Source: Burkholderiales bacterium (lineage in GTDB: Bacteria; Pseudomonadota; Gammaproteobacteria; Burkholderiales; Burkholderiaceae_C). Taken from it: DNA of 64,000 nucleotides. The stretch spans positions 78,457 to 142,456 of the forward strand of contig JACRAY010000022.1 in the NCBI GenBank assembly GCA_016213325.1, written 5' to 3'. The notes under the pieces are model-generated. The model had not been told where the DNA came from. It did not search any database and saw nothing but the letters and a program-made list of their open reading frames with translations. This document shows, in pieces, positions 1 through 8,569 of this stretch. Made by a program: the position numbers and the translations under genes. The stretch's first letter is position 1. Every line of letters begins with the position of its first letter.

Positions 1-1
1 C

Positions 2-517
2 GCATTAATGTTATGTCGAGAGTTTGGCATTGATGCCTTCGCCACCGCAGGCAGCGATGAAAAGTGTGCCGTGATCCGTGAGTTGGGTGCAGAGGCAATC
101 AACTATCACGATCAGTCCTTCAACCAGGTTATCGCTGAAAAGACGACCGGCGAGGGCGTCGATGTGATCCTGGACATCGTGGGCGGCTCGTACTTCAACG
201 ATAACGTCGCCGCACTGGCCATGGAAGGTCGCCTGGTGATGCTGGGCTTTCTCGGTGGCGCCCATGCCCCTGATGTCGATTTGCTCGCCATCGTGGGCAA
301 GCGTGCCGTCGTCACAGGCTCACTGTTGCGCTCACGCACCAAAGAAGAGAAAGCCATCATCGCCCAACAACTGCGCGAACACGTATGGCCAGTACTTAGC
401 GCCGGACGATGCTTGCCGATAATCGACAGTGTTTTCCCGTTCACCAATGCGGCACTAGCCCATGCGCGGATGGAGGGTGGCGATCACATCGGCAAGATCA
501 TCTTAAGCATGAGTTGA
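2..517 (+). CDS. NAD(P)H:quinone oxidoreductase-like zinc-type alcohol dehydrogenase, C-terminal part (5' end outside window)
   Basis: The reading frame is already open at the window edge, so the protein is incomplete at its N terminus. The visible residues match the C-terminal half of the medium-chain dehydrogenase/quinone oxidoreductase family: the end of the Rossmann domain (GEGVDVILDIVGG), then the RLVMLGFLGG strand-loop, and the usual ending with HARMEGGDHIGKIIL. Such enzymes reduce quinones or enones with NADPH. The stop is followed by about 100 bp without a gene and then by a gene of clearly higher GC. The family call is firm, the substrate is unknown, and the ATG at position 8 is probably an internal methionine. 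Confidence 0.85.
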   Translation, partial: ALMLCREFGIDAFATAGSDEKCAVIRELGAEAINYHDQSFNQVIAEKTTGEGVDVILDIVGGSYFNDNVAALAMEGRLVMLGFLGGAHAPDVDLLAIVGKRAVVTGSLLRSRTKEEKAIIAQQLREHVWPVLSAGRCLPIIDSVFPFTNAALAHARMEGGDHIGKIILSMS

Positions 518-614
518 GCTCCGACCGGCGGAAAACCGAACACCTTTTCGGTGTGATCTGCAGTAGAAGGGTCAACATGACCCGTTCGTGGGTTGTCGAA
601 TGGGGAGCGAAACG

Positions 615-1268
615 ATGAACATCGCGAAGGACTGCCTCGACGTCGGTCTGTACACCAATCGCTACGACGACCTCCGCGCGTTCTACGTCGACCGGCTCGG
701 GCTGCCGTACGAGGAGCTGCTGAAGGCGGGCCGCGGCATCCACCAGCACCGCGTCGGGCTGCACGGCTCGGTGCTGAAGCTCAACGACTCGCGCGACACG
801 CTGGCCGACGCGCCGACCCCGTTCGTGCGCCTCGACATCCACGCCGACCACGAGGAGACGCTGCACGATCCGGACGGCACCGAGGTCGTGCTCACCCCCC
901 ATGTCGAGCGCATCGCGATCCACTGGCGCAGCAGCGACCCCGACCGGCTGGCGGCGATGCTGCGGGACGGCTTCGACGCGCACGACGAGGGCGCATCGCG
1001 CTGGAGCGTCGGCGCGACCGTGCTCGTGCTGCACAGCGGTGGTGGACCCGTCGGTCCCCTGCGGTCGCGGGGCTTGCGCTACCTCACCGTGCAGGTGTTC
1101 GACGTCCGCGCCGAACACGCCCGGCTCCTCGAGCTCGGCTGGCGCGAGGGCACCGCCCCGATCAAGCTCGGCGAGACGGCGTTCATCTCCTTCGTGCTCG
1201 ACCCCGACGGCGCGCCGATCGAGATCTCCCAGCGAGCGTCGCTCACCGGTCCGCTGCCCGAGGTCTGA
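615..1268 (+). CDS. VOC (glyoxalase/bleomycin-resistance fold) family protein
   Basis: A 217-residue protein made of two beta-alpha-beta-beta-beta halves typical of the vicinal oxygen chelate superfamily. The first half starts with DVGLYTNRYDDLRAFYVDRLGLPYEE, and the second ends with FVLDPDGAPIEI. The ATG at 615 was chosen because a GGGGAG ribosome site lies 8-10 bases upstream; GTG 588 and ATG 600 in the same frame are possible but less well placed. VOC proteins may be dioxygenases, isomerases or resistance proteins, and no substrate can be assigned. The gene is richer in GC than its left neighbour, with almost exclusive G/C third positions, so it may have arrived separately. Confidence 0.75.
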   Translation: MNIAKDCLDVGLYTNRYDDLRAFYVDRLGLPYEELLKAGRGIHQHRVGLHGSVLKLNDSRDTLADAPTPFVRLDIHADHEETLHDPDGTEVVLTPHVERIAIHWRSSDPDRLAAMLRDGFDAHDEGASRWSVGATVLVLHSGGGPVGPLRSRGLRYLTVQVFDVRAEHARLLELGWREGTAPIKLGETAFISFVLDPDGAPIEISQRASLTGPLPEV

Positions 1269-1292
1269 TGCTTCTCGGGCGCGACTGGGGAC

Positions 1293-1489
1293 TCAGGCCA
1301 GGCGGTCGGCGCTCTCGACCTCGGCCGCGAACCCGTCGGGCTCGGCCGCGTTGGGCTCGTGCTCCCAGACCTCGACGCCGGCCAGCGTGGATCCAAACCG
1401 CTCCGCCTGACCCGGCCGCACGATCGCTTGCGCGCGCGCTCTTCGGGCAGCAGCGGGCTGCGGGACACCACCAGCAAGGATCTTGGCAG
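1293..1489 (-). pseudogene. 3' remnant of an unidentified gene
   Basis: On the minus strand, convergent with the VOC gene, two frames carry protein-like sequence that joins at a GCGCGCGCGC run: RSLLVVSRSPLLPEERAR in one frame and then QAIVRPGQAERFGSTLAG in another, ending ESADRLA and a stop at 1293. The composition is non-repetitive and looks like a real C terminus broken by a frameshift and cut off upstream. I do not recognise the family. It could also be chance open frame in GC-rich DNA. Confidence 0.3.
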
Positions 1490-1502
1490 ATCGACAGAGC
1501 AA

Positions 1503-1592
1503 TCGAAGGCATGGACGAAATCGGTCCCCGGCATCGCACCGTATGCCATTCCCGGCCATACGCCCGGTCACACCGGCTACATGATTTCCTCA
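1503..1592 (+). pseudogene. Fragment of a metallo-beta-lactamase-fold hydrolase
   Basis: About 30 codons in one frame read SVPGIAPYAIPGHTPGHTGY followed by MISS. PGHTPGHTGY is the hallmark metal-binding segment in the middle of metallo-beta-lactamase-fold hydrolases. Nothing of the rest of such a protein is found on either side, and the frame runs straight into sequence of a different family. It is therefore a short orphan piece left by recombination. Confidence 0.55.
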
Positions 1593-2234
1593 AAGAAGCC
1601 TCTGTCGGCGCCGCCGAGGCGGGCGCGGCGATCATTCACCTTCACGCACGCGATCCGATCACGGGCAAGCCGGATCAGAGCCCCGAGGCATTCGGGCGAT
1701 TCCTGCCGCAGATCAAGGCTCGCACCGATGCAGTGTTGAACATCACCAGTGGCGGCTCGCCCTAGATGACAATCGAGGAGCGCATTCAACCGTCAATGCG
1801 CTTCGCGCCTGAGGTGGCCTCGCTCAACATGGGCTCCATGAACTTCGCGCTGTTCCCGATGCTGGCGCGCTTCAGGGAGTTCAAACATGCCTGACTGTGT
1901 TCGGCATCCTGGAGGAATCGGCACGTACCCTGAAAACGTGTTGCACATGAAGCGGACGGCCGACCGGCTGTTCGGCAATGATCTTCGCTGGTCGGTGCTG
2001 GGCACAGGCAAGAATCAGCTTTGCCTTGCAGCAATGTCTGCCAGTATGGGCGGCAATGTGCGGGTCGGACTGGAAGACAGTCTGTGGCTTGGACGCGGCA
2101 CGCTGGCCGAGAGCAATGCAGCGCAGGTGCGGCAGGCGCGCCAGATTATCGAGGGGCTTGGACTCGAGATCGCCAACCCTAACGAAGCCAGGGAAATCTT
2201 GAAGTTGAAGGGCATGTCGAAAGTCAACTTCTGA
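1592..2234 (+). pseudogene. Broken beta-keto acid cleavage enzyme (BKACE/DUF849)
   Basis: Three collinear pieces of a BKACE (3-keto-5-aminohexanoate cleavage enzyme family) gene are visible. The first reads EAGAAIIHLHARDPITGKPD through LNITSGGSP and then meets an in-frame TAG at 1763, where relatives have a sense codon. The same frame continues MTIEERIQPSMRF to the SLNMGSMNFALFPML motif and stops at 1892. Some 60 residues normally found next are missing. The last piece (TVFGIL, then GGIGTYPENVLHMKRTADRL) is split by a one-base loss near 1911, and the C terminus ends at 2234. The start is also missing. With a nonsense codon, a deletion and a frameshift the gene cannot be functional. Confidence 0.85.
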
Positions 2235-2267
2235 GAACACCTCTTCCTTCACGATTCGGTGACGCCA

Positions 2268-3134
2268 TTACCGCATCGCAGCCCTGCGAAAATCGGACGG
2301 CGTCAGTCCGGTCGCCTTCTTGAACGCGGTGCTGAAGTGCTGAGCATGGCTGAAGCCGCAATCCAGCGCGACTTTAGTTGCGGTGCGACGGGGATCCAGG
2401 AGAAGCTCCTTGGCCCGCTCGAGACGCAGATCGTAAACAAAGCGCAGGGGTGTCTGCCCGGCACTTTCGCGAAAAGCCCGCATGAAATGCCGGGGACTGA
2501 CACCGGCAACTTGCGCTAAGTCCTCGATCGCGAACGGCCTCGACAAGTCGGCCTCGATGTAGTCGATGACGCGCCGAAAGCTGCCAGGTGCAAGGCCACC
2601 GCACGGGCGAACAGCGGGTGCCTGGCTGCCGTCGATTCGGGCCAGAAGGGCGAGCGCTTGCATTGCCCAGCCGTCTGCGAACAACCCGTAAAGGCTGTCT
2701 GCATTGCGTGCCTCACGGCATAAGACCGAGAGGCCACGTTGCAGATCTTCGTTGCCGAAGGCAATCAGCGGCCGATTGAAGTGGCAGCCGGCGTCGGACG
2801 CAACGGTTGGGTCGAGGAAGACCACCGTGTATTCGAACGACGGGGCTACCTCGAACTCGCCTACGACTGAGGTCGAGGCTGGGAGCAGCGCAAGGTTTGT
2901 TCCCTGCCTTATTTCGGAGTGGATGCGGCGGCCGTCAAGCTCCAGATGCAACTCTTTGAGGCCGCTGCCAAACCAGAACAGCGCCAGCCGCGGTTGACGA
3001 AAACGCCAGGAGATGGGCCCGGTGGCTCGGCGCGCAAGGACCTCTACATGCGTGGTGCGCGAGTCCGCAATGATGCCGGAGACGAGTTCACCCCCAACCT
3101 CGCGGTATTCGGCTTGTGAGTCTAGGTCATGCAT
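2268..3134 (-). CDS. AraC-family transcriptional regulator
   Basis: A 288-residue protein with a variable N-terminal sensor half (about 1-180) and a C-terminal AraC/XylS DNA-binding half. The latter has two helix-turn-helix motifs: IEDLAQVAGVSPRHFMRAFR (about 210-230) and the signature KVALDCGFSHAQHFSTAFKK (about 255-275), ending TGLTPSDFRR. No metabolic gene in this part of the window is intact apart from those further right, so its target is unclear. It lies 63 bp downstream of the damaged NmrA-like gene on the same strand and may once have regulated it. Confidence 0.9.
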   Translation of the reverse strand: MHDLDSQAEYREVGGELVSGIIADSRTTHVEVLARRATGPISWRFRQPRLALFWFGSGLKELHLELDGRRIHSEIRQGTNLALLPASTSVVGEFEVAPSFEYTVVFLDPTVASDAGCHFNRPLIAFGNEDLQRGLSVLCREARNADSLYGLFADGWAMQALALLARIDGSQAPAVRPCGGLAPGSFRRVIDYIEADLSRPFAIEDLAQVAGVSPRHFMRAFRESAGQTPLRFVYDLRLERAKELLLDPRRTATKVALDCGFSHAQHFSTAFKKATGLTPSDFRRAAMR

Positions 3135-3197
3135 TGCTTACCTCCGGCTTCGACCTTGCGCCCGACCTCATTGTGCCGGGAGTGGGCACAAATTTGG

Positions 3198-3738
3198 TCA
3201 CGCCCGGAACACGTCCAGGTTGTCGGTCAACCACCCGGTCAACGAACGTGGGGCTTTTCCGGTAAGTTCCTCGACGGTTGAAGTCGTTTCGGCTATCACA
3301 GACTCGCGGAACATTTGGTCCAGTCCAACCAGGACATCGGCTACCAGCGGAGATAGTCCGGCGCCGAGCAGAGCATCTCGCTGCTCGGCAGGTGAACGGT
3401 CCGAGGGCGGACAGTTTGACGATGTGCCGAACGCGTGATGCAACTGCTGCATCGATCAGTGCGATTTCGTTGGTAGCCTGTTCGAGGGATGTGCCATGCG
3501 CGATGAAGGGCCGGTCGACGCCACGCAGGGCCTCCTCAAGCGTGTCTGCGCGTTGAAAGTCGACCTTGAATGCGCGCACTCCTTGGGGCACGCCCATCGC
3601 GCTGGGTCGGCGCGTTAGGGCCACGAGTTCAATCGGGTCAGCGCCGAGCAACGACATCAACACAGCGCTAACGCGTCCTGTTGCGCCCGCGATGGCAATC
3701 CGAGGCTTTTTGATACTGGGGGTCGAATAGTTGAGCAT
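3198..3738 (-). pseudogene. NmrA-like NAD(P)-binding reductase with internal deletion and frameshift
   Basis: The 5' part encodes a clear NAD(P)-binding Rossmann start (PRIAIAGATGRVSAVLMSLL, GxTGxxG) and continues through HIVKLSALG to about residue 120. The frame then loses homology. A second minus-strand frame from about 3400 to 3198 encodes what looks like the C terminus of the same family (ADVLVGLDQMFRESVIAETT through LTGWLTDNLDVFRA). NmrA/SDR-a relatives are about 280-290 residues, so roughly 90-100 central residues are gone and the frames no longer join. The start is probably the ATG at 3738. Its 5' end abuts the acyl-CoA dehydrogenase stop, so it may once have belonged to that operon. 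Confidence 0.7.
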
Positions 3739-3751
3739 GACGGGTCCCACG

Positions 3752-5527
3752 TCAGGACGAGCTCGGCAACGCCGCCTCGTCCATTACGACCCCGGCGCCC
3801 GCGCGGATTTCCTCGCACAGCGCGACCGTCTGCGGCAGCAGGCGCTTCAGGTAGAAGCGCGCGGTCGCCAGCTTCGACGCATAGAACGGGTCGCCCGAAT
3901 CCGCCTTCGTCCGCGTCGCCTCCACTGTCCGCAGCCAGACGTGCGACAGCGCCAGGTGGCCTGCCAGCCGCAGGTAGGGCACGCTGGCTGCGCCAGCGGC
4001 ATGCTGGTCTGCGACGGACAGCGCCACCAGCTCCGAGCTGATCTCGCGCACGCGCCGAGCCAGCTGCAGCACGGGGCCCGCGAACTCCTGCGTTTCCGGT
4101 CGCGCGTGCAGCGTCTCTGCATGTGCCATCACCTGGTCGACGAATGCGCGCATTCGAATACCACCGTCGGCGATCACCTTGCGGCCCAGCAGGTCCATCG
4201 CCTGCACCCCGTTCGTGCCCTCGTACAGGCTGACGATGCGGACGTCGCGAACGTGCTGCTCGACGCCGCTTTCGCGGATGAAACCGTGCCCGCCGAACAC
4301 CTGCATTGCGGTGATCGTCGACTCCAGCGCAACGTCGCTGCCCACTGCCTTCACGATCGGCGTGAGCAGGGCGACCAGGCTTTCCGCGTCGCGCCGGCGA
4401 TCCGCGTCGGGGTGCGCATGGCTCACGTCCACCAGCTGCGACGCCCACAGCGCCAGCGCGCGCAGGCCCTCCACGTTCGCCTTCATCGTCAGCAACATCC
4501 GGCGCACGTCGGCGTGCAGCACGATCAGGTCGGCCGGCGCCGTGGAGCCTGGCGCACGGCCCTGCACGCGCTCGTTGGCGTAGCGCAGCGCCTTCTGCCA
4601 TGCTGCCTCCATGACGCCGATGGCGGTGATGCCGACCCCCAGCCGCAGATGGTTCATCTGCACGAACATGCCGGCCAGGCCCTTGTTCGCCTCCCCGACC
4701 AACCAGCCAGTTGCGCCATCGAAGTTCATCGTGCAGGTGGCGTTGGCGTGGATGCCCATCTTGTGCTCGATGGAGCCACACACCACAGCGTTGCGCTCGC
4801 GCAGCGTCCCGTCGGCGTTCGGGATGACCTTGGGCACCAGGAACAGCGAGATCCCCTTCGTGCCGGGCGGCGCATCGGGCAGCCGGGCCAGCACCAGGTG
4901 CACGATGTTCTCGGTGAGGTCATGTTCGCCGCCGGAGATGAAGATCTTCGAGCCGGTGATGCGGTAGGTGCCGTCGGGCTGTGGCACGGCGCGGGTGCGC
5001 AGCAGGCCCAAGTCCGTGCCGGCCTGCGGCTCCGTCAGGCACATTGTGCCGGCCCATTCGCCGCGAGCCATCTTCGGCAGGTACAGGGCCTTCAGTTCCT
5101 CCGATGCATTGGCGCGCACGTTCACGTACGTGGCCTGCGACATGCCGGGGTAGGCGCTGAACGCCATGTTGGCCCCGCCGAAAATCTCGTTCACCGCGTT
5201 CTCCACGGCCGTGGGAAAGCCCGATCCACCGTGCTCGGCGCTGCAGGCGATTGCGCTCCAGCCATTGTCGATGTACTGCCGGTAGGCACCGCGAAAGCCT
5301 GCGGGCGTGGTCACCACGCCGTCGCGCAGCTCACAGCCGGCCTCGTCGCCGCTGGCGTTCAGGGGCGCGATCACGCCTTCGGCGAATTCGCCGGCAGCTG
5401 CCAGCACCTGGTCGATGGTGCCGGCATCGAAGTCGCTGCGGCCGCAGGCCTGCATGACGGTCGAGGTCTCGAGGAGTTCATGCAAGACGAACTGGAAGTC
5501 GCGGAGTGGGGCTTGGTAGAGGCTCAT
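3752..5527 (-). CDS. Acyl-CoA dehydrogenase (long, DmdC/FadE-like class with C-terminal extension)
   Basis: A 591-residue flavoenzyme, longer than the roughly 380-residue classical acyl-CoA dehydrogenases. The FAD/substrate motif CLTEPQAGTDLG is at 163-174, and the catalytic base region SLYEGTNGVQAMDLLGRK puts Glu at 436. The extra C-terminal 120 residues match the acetyl-CoA-dehydrogenase C-terminal-like domain seen in 3-methylmercaptopropionyl-CoA and long-chain dehydrogenases. It inserts the alpha,beta double bond of an acyl-CoA and passes electrons to ETF. ATG 5527 was chosen because homology begins at MSLYQAPLRDF. It follows the thiolase gene by 19 bp, forming a two-gene beta-oxidation operon. 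The acyl chain it prefers is unknown. Confidence 0.93.
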   Translation of the reverse strand: MSLYQAPLRDFQFVLHELLETSTVMQACGRSDFDAGTIDQVLAAAGEFAEGVIAPLNASGDEAGCELRDGVVTTPAGFRGAYRQYIDNGWSAIACSAEHGGSGFPTAVENAVNEIFGGANMAFSAYPGMSQATYVNVRANASEELKALYLPKMARGEWAGTMCLTEPQAGTDLGLLRTRAVPQPDGTYRITGSKIFISGGEHDLTENIVHLVLARLPDAPPGTKGISLFLVPKVIPNADGTLRERNAVVCGSIEHKMGIHANATCTMNFDGATGWLVGEANKGLAGMFVQMNHLRLGVGITAIGVMEAAWQKALRYANERVQGRAPGSTAPADLIVLHADVRRMLLTMKANVEGLRALALWASQLVDVSHAHPDADRRRDAESLVALLTPIVKAVGSDVALESTITAMQVFGGHGFIRESGVEQHVRDVRIVSLYEGTNGVQAMDLLGRKVIADGGIRMRAFVDQVMAHAETLHARPETQEFAGPVLQLARRVREISSELVALSVADQHAAGAASVPYLRLAGHLALSHVWLRTVEATRTKADSGDPFYASKLATARFYLKRLLPQTVALCEEIRAGAGVVMDEAALPSSS

Positions 5528-5546
5528 GTGCGTTCCCGAAAATTGA

Positions 5547-6731
5547 TCAAGCAACTTCGAACAGCCCAGCCGCGCCCATGCCGCCGCCGATGCACATCGT
5601 GACGACGACATAGCGGGCGCCGCGTCGCTTGCCCTCGAGCAAGGCGTGGCCGACCAGCCGCGAGCCGGTCATGCCGTAGGGGTGGCCGATGCTGATGCCG
5701 CCGCCATTGACATTGAGCCTGGCCGGGTCGATGCCCAGCTGGTCGCGGCAGTGGACGACTTGGCACGCGTAGGCTTCATTGAGTTCCCACAGGCCGATGT
5801 CGTCGATCTTGAGGCCGTGTTTCCCGAGCAGCTTCGGCACAGCGAACACCGGGCCGATACCCATCTCCTCCGGTGCACAGCCCGCCACGGCGATGCCGCG
5901 GTACGTGCCCAGCGGCTTCAGGCCACGCCGCTCCGCCACGGCGCGTTCCACCAGCACGCAGGCACTCGCGCCGTCGGACAGCTGGCTGGCGTTGCCGGCG
6001 GTGATGACGCCGCCCTCGATCACCGGCTTGAGCTGGGCCAGGCCCTCGAGCGTCGTGTCCGGGCGATTGCCTTCGTCGCGCGAGAGCGTGACCTCGCGGT
6101 ACGTCACTGCGCCCGTCGCCTTGTCGGTGACGGCCATCGTCGCCGTGATCGGGACGATCTCCGCATCGAACAGTTTGCGCTCCTGCGCGAGGGCGGTCCG
6201 CCGCTGAGATTCGAACGAGTACGCGTCCTGCGCTTCGCGCGTGATGCCGTACTTGCGCGACACGAACTCGGCCGTCTCCAGCATCGGCATGTAGACATGG
6301 GTGGCGCGCTCCTCCAGTTGCGAATCGGCCTGTTCGGCCACCAGCCGGAAGAACGCGTTTTGCACCGCGGAGATGTTTTCCTGGCCCCCGCCCACCGTCA
6401 CGTCCATGCCGTCCACGATGATCTGCTTGGCCGCGATGGCCACGGCCATCAGGCCCGAGGCGCACTGGCGGTCCACGGTCTGCCCGGGCACGGCCTCGGG
6501 AAAGCCGGCCGCAAGCGCAGCCAGCCGGCCGATGTTCGGAGCGGAGGTGCCGCCCGGCATGGAAGTGCCGACGACCACGTCTTCCACCTCCCCCGGCTCG
6601 ACGCCCGCGCGCGTCACGGCGTGCTGCAGGACGTGGCCCATCAGGCTGGGCGACTTCACGTTGTTGAGCGATCCGCGGAAGGCCCGGCCGATGCCGGTGC
6701 GCGCGGTGGAAACGATGACGGCTTCTCTCAT
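5547..6731 (-). CDS. Acetyl-CoA C-acyltransferase (thiolase, FadA type)
   Basis: A 394-residue thiolase with all catalytic elements: nucleophilic Cys90 in DRQCASGL, the His motif [12 protein letters not shown] near 350, and the second Cys in [14 protein letters not shown] near 380. It cleaves 3-ketoacyl-CoA to acetyl-CoA and a shortened acyl-CoA. It is the first gene of a leftward operon with the acyl-CoA dehydrogenase, divergent from a TetR gene. The intergenic region carries the AACG-NN-CGTT operator found at three other promoters nearby, so it is probably repressed by that TetR protein. No separate hydratase/dehydrogenase gene accompanies it. Confidence 0.95.
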   Translation of the reverse strand: MREAVIVSTARTGIGRAFRGSLNNVKSPSLMGHVLQHAVTRAGVEPGEVEDVVVGTSMPGGTSAPNIGRLAALAAGFPEAVPGQTVDRQCASGLMAVAIAAKQIIVDGMDVTVGGGQENISAVQNAFFRLVAEQADSQLEERATHVYMPMLETAEFVSRKYGITREAQDAYSFESQRRTALAQERKLFDAEIVPITATMAVTDKATGAVTYREVTLSRDEGNRPDTTLEGLAQLKPVIEGGVITAGNASQLSDGASACVLVERAVAERRGLKPLGTYRGIAVAGCAPEEMGIGPVFAVPKLLGKHGLKIDDIGLWELNEAYACQVVHCRDQLGIDPARLNVNGGGISIGHPYGMTGSRLVGHALLEGKRRGARYVVVTMCIGGGMGAAGLFEVA

Positions 6732-6773
6732 GACGGGGTGCTCCGGTACGGGTAGTTGGGCTAACGATTTATA

Positions 6774-6798
6774 AATAAACGAGCGTTGAGCAAACGAA
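6774..6798. promoter_or_regulatory. Putative TetR operator between thiolase and tetR
   Basis: The sequence AATAAACG-AGCGTT-GAGCAAACGAAG contains ACG-NN-CGTT followed 15 bases later by a second AACG. The same layout, with almost the same bases, recurs at 10834-10860 and 19058-19081. It lies between the divergent thiolase and TetR genes, where a self-regulating TetR repressor would bind. Confidence 0.6.
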
Positions 6799-6847
6799 GC
6801 CTATGTTAAGATTTCCGTACTGTCAACTGGTTTCCCGGAGGAACCCC

Positions 6848-7444
6848 ATGCGCTACCCCGCTTCACACAAGGAGGAGACCCGCAAGAAGCTCCTGGCCAG
6901 CGCCCGTGCCATCGCCAAGAAGGGCGGCTTCGGCATCACGGGCGTAGACGAGCTCATGGCCAGCATCGGCCTGACCGGCGGCGCCTTCTACGGCCACTTC
7001 CGCAGCAAGGACGACCTGTTCGCCCAGCTGGTGGTGGAGGAGATCGCCAACAGCACCGAGATGCTTGCGGGCAACGAAGACTCGCCGCCGGATCACGTGG
7101 CCAAGCGCCTGCGCAGCTACCTGAGTTCCGCGCACGCCGCCAACCCGGAGACGGGCTGTGTGCTGCCCGCGCTGGGCCCGGAGATCGCGCGCGCCGCGCC
7201 GGAAGTCAGGGCCACGGTGGAAGAGGGCCTGAAGCAACTGCAGAAGAGCTGGTCGGGCCGCATCGGCAACCCCGACGCGGCCTGGGCGCTGATCGCCCAG
7301 TGCGTGGGCGCGCTCGTGCTGGCGCGCTGCGTGGAGACCGAGCGCACTCGCAAGGACATCCTGGCTTCCAGTCGCCGCTTCATCGACGAGACGCACGCGC
7401 TGGACACCGCGCCGGCCGTGGGCCGCAAGCGCAGCGCGGAGTGA
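6848..7444 (+). CDS. TetR-family transcriptional regulator
   Basis: A 198-residue repressor with an N-terminal TetR helix-turn-helix at about 10-55 (ETRKKLLASARAIAKKGGFG, then GLTGGAFYGHFRSKDDLFAQ). ATG 6848 was chosen because of GGAGG a few bases upstream and because homology begins with RYPASHKEET. The C-terminal ligand domain resembles the TetR_C group found beside fatty-acid genes. It is divergent from the thiolase/acyl-CoA dehydrogenase operon, with the repeated operator in between, which makes it the best candidate regulator of the 3.7-19 kb gene set. The inducer is unknown; an acyl-CoA is a reasonable guess. Confidence 0.9.
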   Translation: MRYPASHKEETRKKLLASARAIAKKGGFGITGVDELMASIGLTGGAFYGHFRSKDDLFAQLVVEEIANSTEMLAGNEDSPPDHVAKRLRSYLSSAHAANPETGCVLPALGPEIARAAPEVRATVEEGLKQLQKSWSGRIGNPDAAWALIAQCVGALVLARCVETERTRKDILASSRRFIDETHALDTAPAVGRKRSAE

Positions 7445-7446
7445 CC

Positions 7447-7878
7447 GTGCCTGCGCGCGCCGACGAGTGTGCGTACGTGAAGCTGCGCCGGCTCACGCGC
7501 TGCGTGGCGCAGCAGTTCGACGCCCAGCTCGCCCCTGCCGGCGTGAAGACGACGCAGCTGGTGCTGCTGTCCGAAGTGGCGCGGCTGCAGCCGGTGCGCC
7601 CCGGTGAACTGGCGCAAGGCATGGGCCTCGACCCCTCCACGCTCACGCGCAACCTGCGCCCGCTGCTTGCGGCGGGCTGGGTCGAGCTGGGCGCCGGCGT
7701 GGACGCTCGCAGCCGCACGATCCGCATCACCGCAGCGGGCCGCGCCAAGCAGGAGCAGGCCCAACGCCACCTGCGCATCGCGCAGCGGGCGCTGGACCAG
7801 CGGCTCGGTACCCGACGGCTGGCGGAGCTGAAGCTGCTGATGGACGAGTCCTTTGACATCCTGGCGGCGGCGGCATGA
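7447..7878 (+). CDS. MarR-family transcriptional regulator
   Basis: A 143-residue protein with the winged-helix core of MarR regulators: VARLQPVRPGELAQGMGLDP, then STLTRNLRPLLAAGWVELGA and the wing DARSRTIRITAAGRAK. GTG 7447 has GGAG five bases upstream; GTG 7441, overlapping the tetR stop as GTGA, is the alternative. It is translationally coupled to the TetR gene before it and overlaps the ChaC-like gene after it by ATGA, so the three form one operon. Its target and ligand cannot be read from the sequence. Confidence 0.85.
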   Translation: MPARADECAYVKLRRLTRCVAQQFDAQLAPAGVKTTQLVLLSEVARLQPVRPGELAQGMGLDPSTLTRNLRPLLAAGWVELGAGVDARSRTIRITAAGRAKQEQAQRHLRIAQRALDQRLGTRRLAELKLLMDESFDILAAAA

Positions 7879-8549
7879 AAGACGCGGCGCGCGTCCGGGT
7901 CACGCGCGATGTGTTACTCGACGAAGCGTTCGTGACGCGCCTGTATGCTCAGCTGCCGGCCGGCGCGCATCTGCGCACGGCCGGCGAGCTGGAAGCATCG
8001 ATCGATTCCATGCTGGCCGGTCACGCGGAGGGCGAGGCCGTGCACGTCTTCGCCTACGGCTCGCTGATGTGGAACCCTGCCTTCGACCATGCGGGCACAC
8101 GACCTGCCACCGTCCACGGTTGGCATCGCAGCTTCTGCCTGCGCTCGATCATCGGCCGCGGCTCGCCGGAGCAACCGGGGTTGATGCTGGCGCTGGACCG
8201 CGGTGGGGCCTGCCATGGGGTGCTGCTGTGCATCGAGGCCCAGAAGGCGCGCGACGAGCTGCGGGTGCTCTGGCGGCGCGAGATGATGACCGGAATCTAC
8301 GACGCGCGGTGGGTCAAGGCACGTGCCGGCGGAATGGCCGTGCGCGCGATCACCTTCACCGCCAACCGCGCCCACACCCGCTATGTCCGCGGCCTCGCCG
8401 TGGAAGAGATGGCCCGCATGATCAATTGCGGCGCGGGCGCCCTCGGGTCAAGCCGCGAGTATTTCGACTCGGTGCTGGACCACCTGGCGGCGCTGGGCGT
8501 GCGGGATGCGGGGATGGAGCGGTTGCGGGTGGCGGCGGGGAGGCGCTGA
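7875..8549 (+). CDS. Gamma-glutamylcyclotransferase (ChaC-like)
   Basis: A 224-residue protein with the ChaC fold: the substrate loop VFAYGSLMWNP near 55-65 (YGSL is the family signature), the following GWHRSFCL and the conserved RGLAVEEMARMI region. ChaC enzymes release 5-oxoproline from gamma-glutamyl peptides such as glutathione. The start overlaps the MarR stop as ATGA. A link to the 5-oxoprolinase genes at 54-57 kb is tempting, because 5-oxoproline is the product here and the substrate there, but they are far apart and separately controlled. Confidence 0.87.
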   Translation: MKDAARVRVTRDVLLDEAFVTRLYAQLPAGAHLRTAGELEASIDSMLAGHAEGEAVHVFAYGSLMWNPAFDHAGTRPATVHGWHRSFCLRSIIGRGSPEQPGLMLALDRGGACHGVLLCIEAQKARDELRVLWRREMMTGIYDARWVKARAGGMAVRAITFTANRAHTRYVRGLAVEEMARMINCGAGALGSSREYFDSVLDHLAALGVRDAGMERLRVAAGRR

Positions 8550-8569
8550 TCCTCCCCCCAGGGTCCAGC

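Noticed and set aside
3731..5602. 623-codon plus-strand open frame opposite the acyl-CoA dehydrogenase
   Set aside because: It is the antisense shadow of a well-supported enzyme in GC-rich DNA; its translation is His/Arg/Gln-rich with no family features and no ribosome site.
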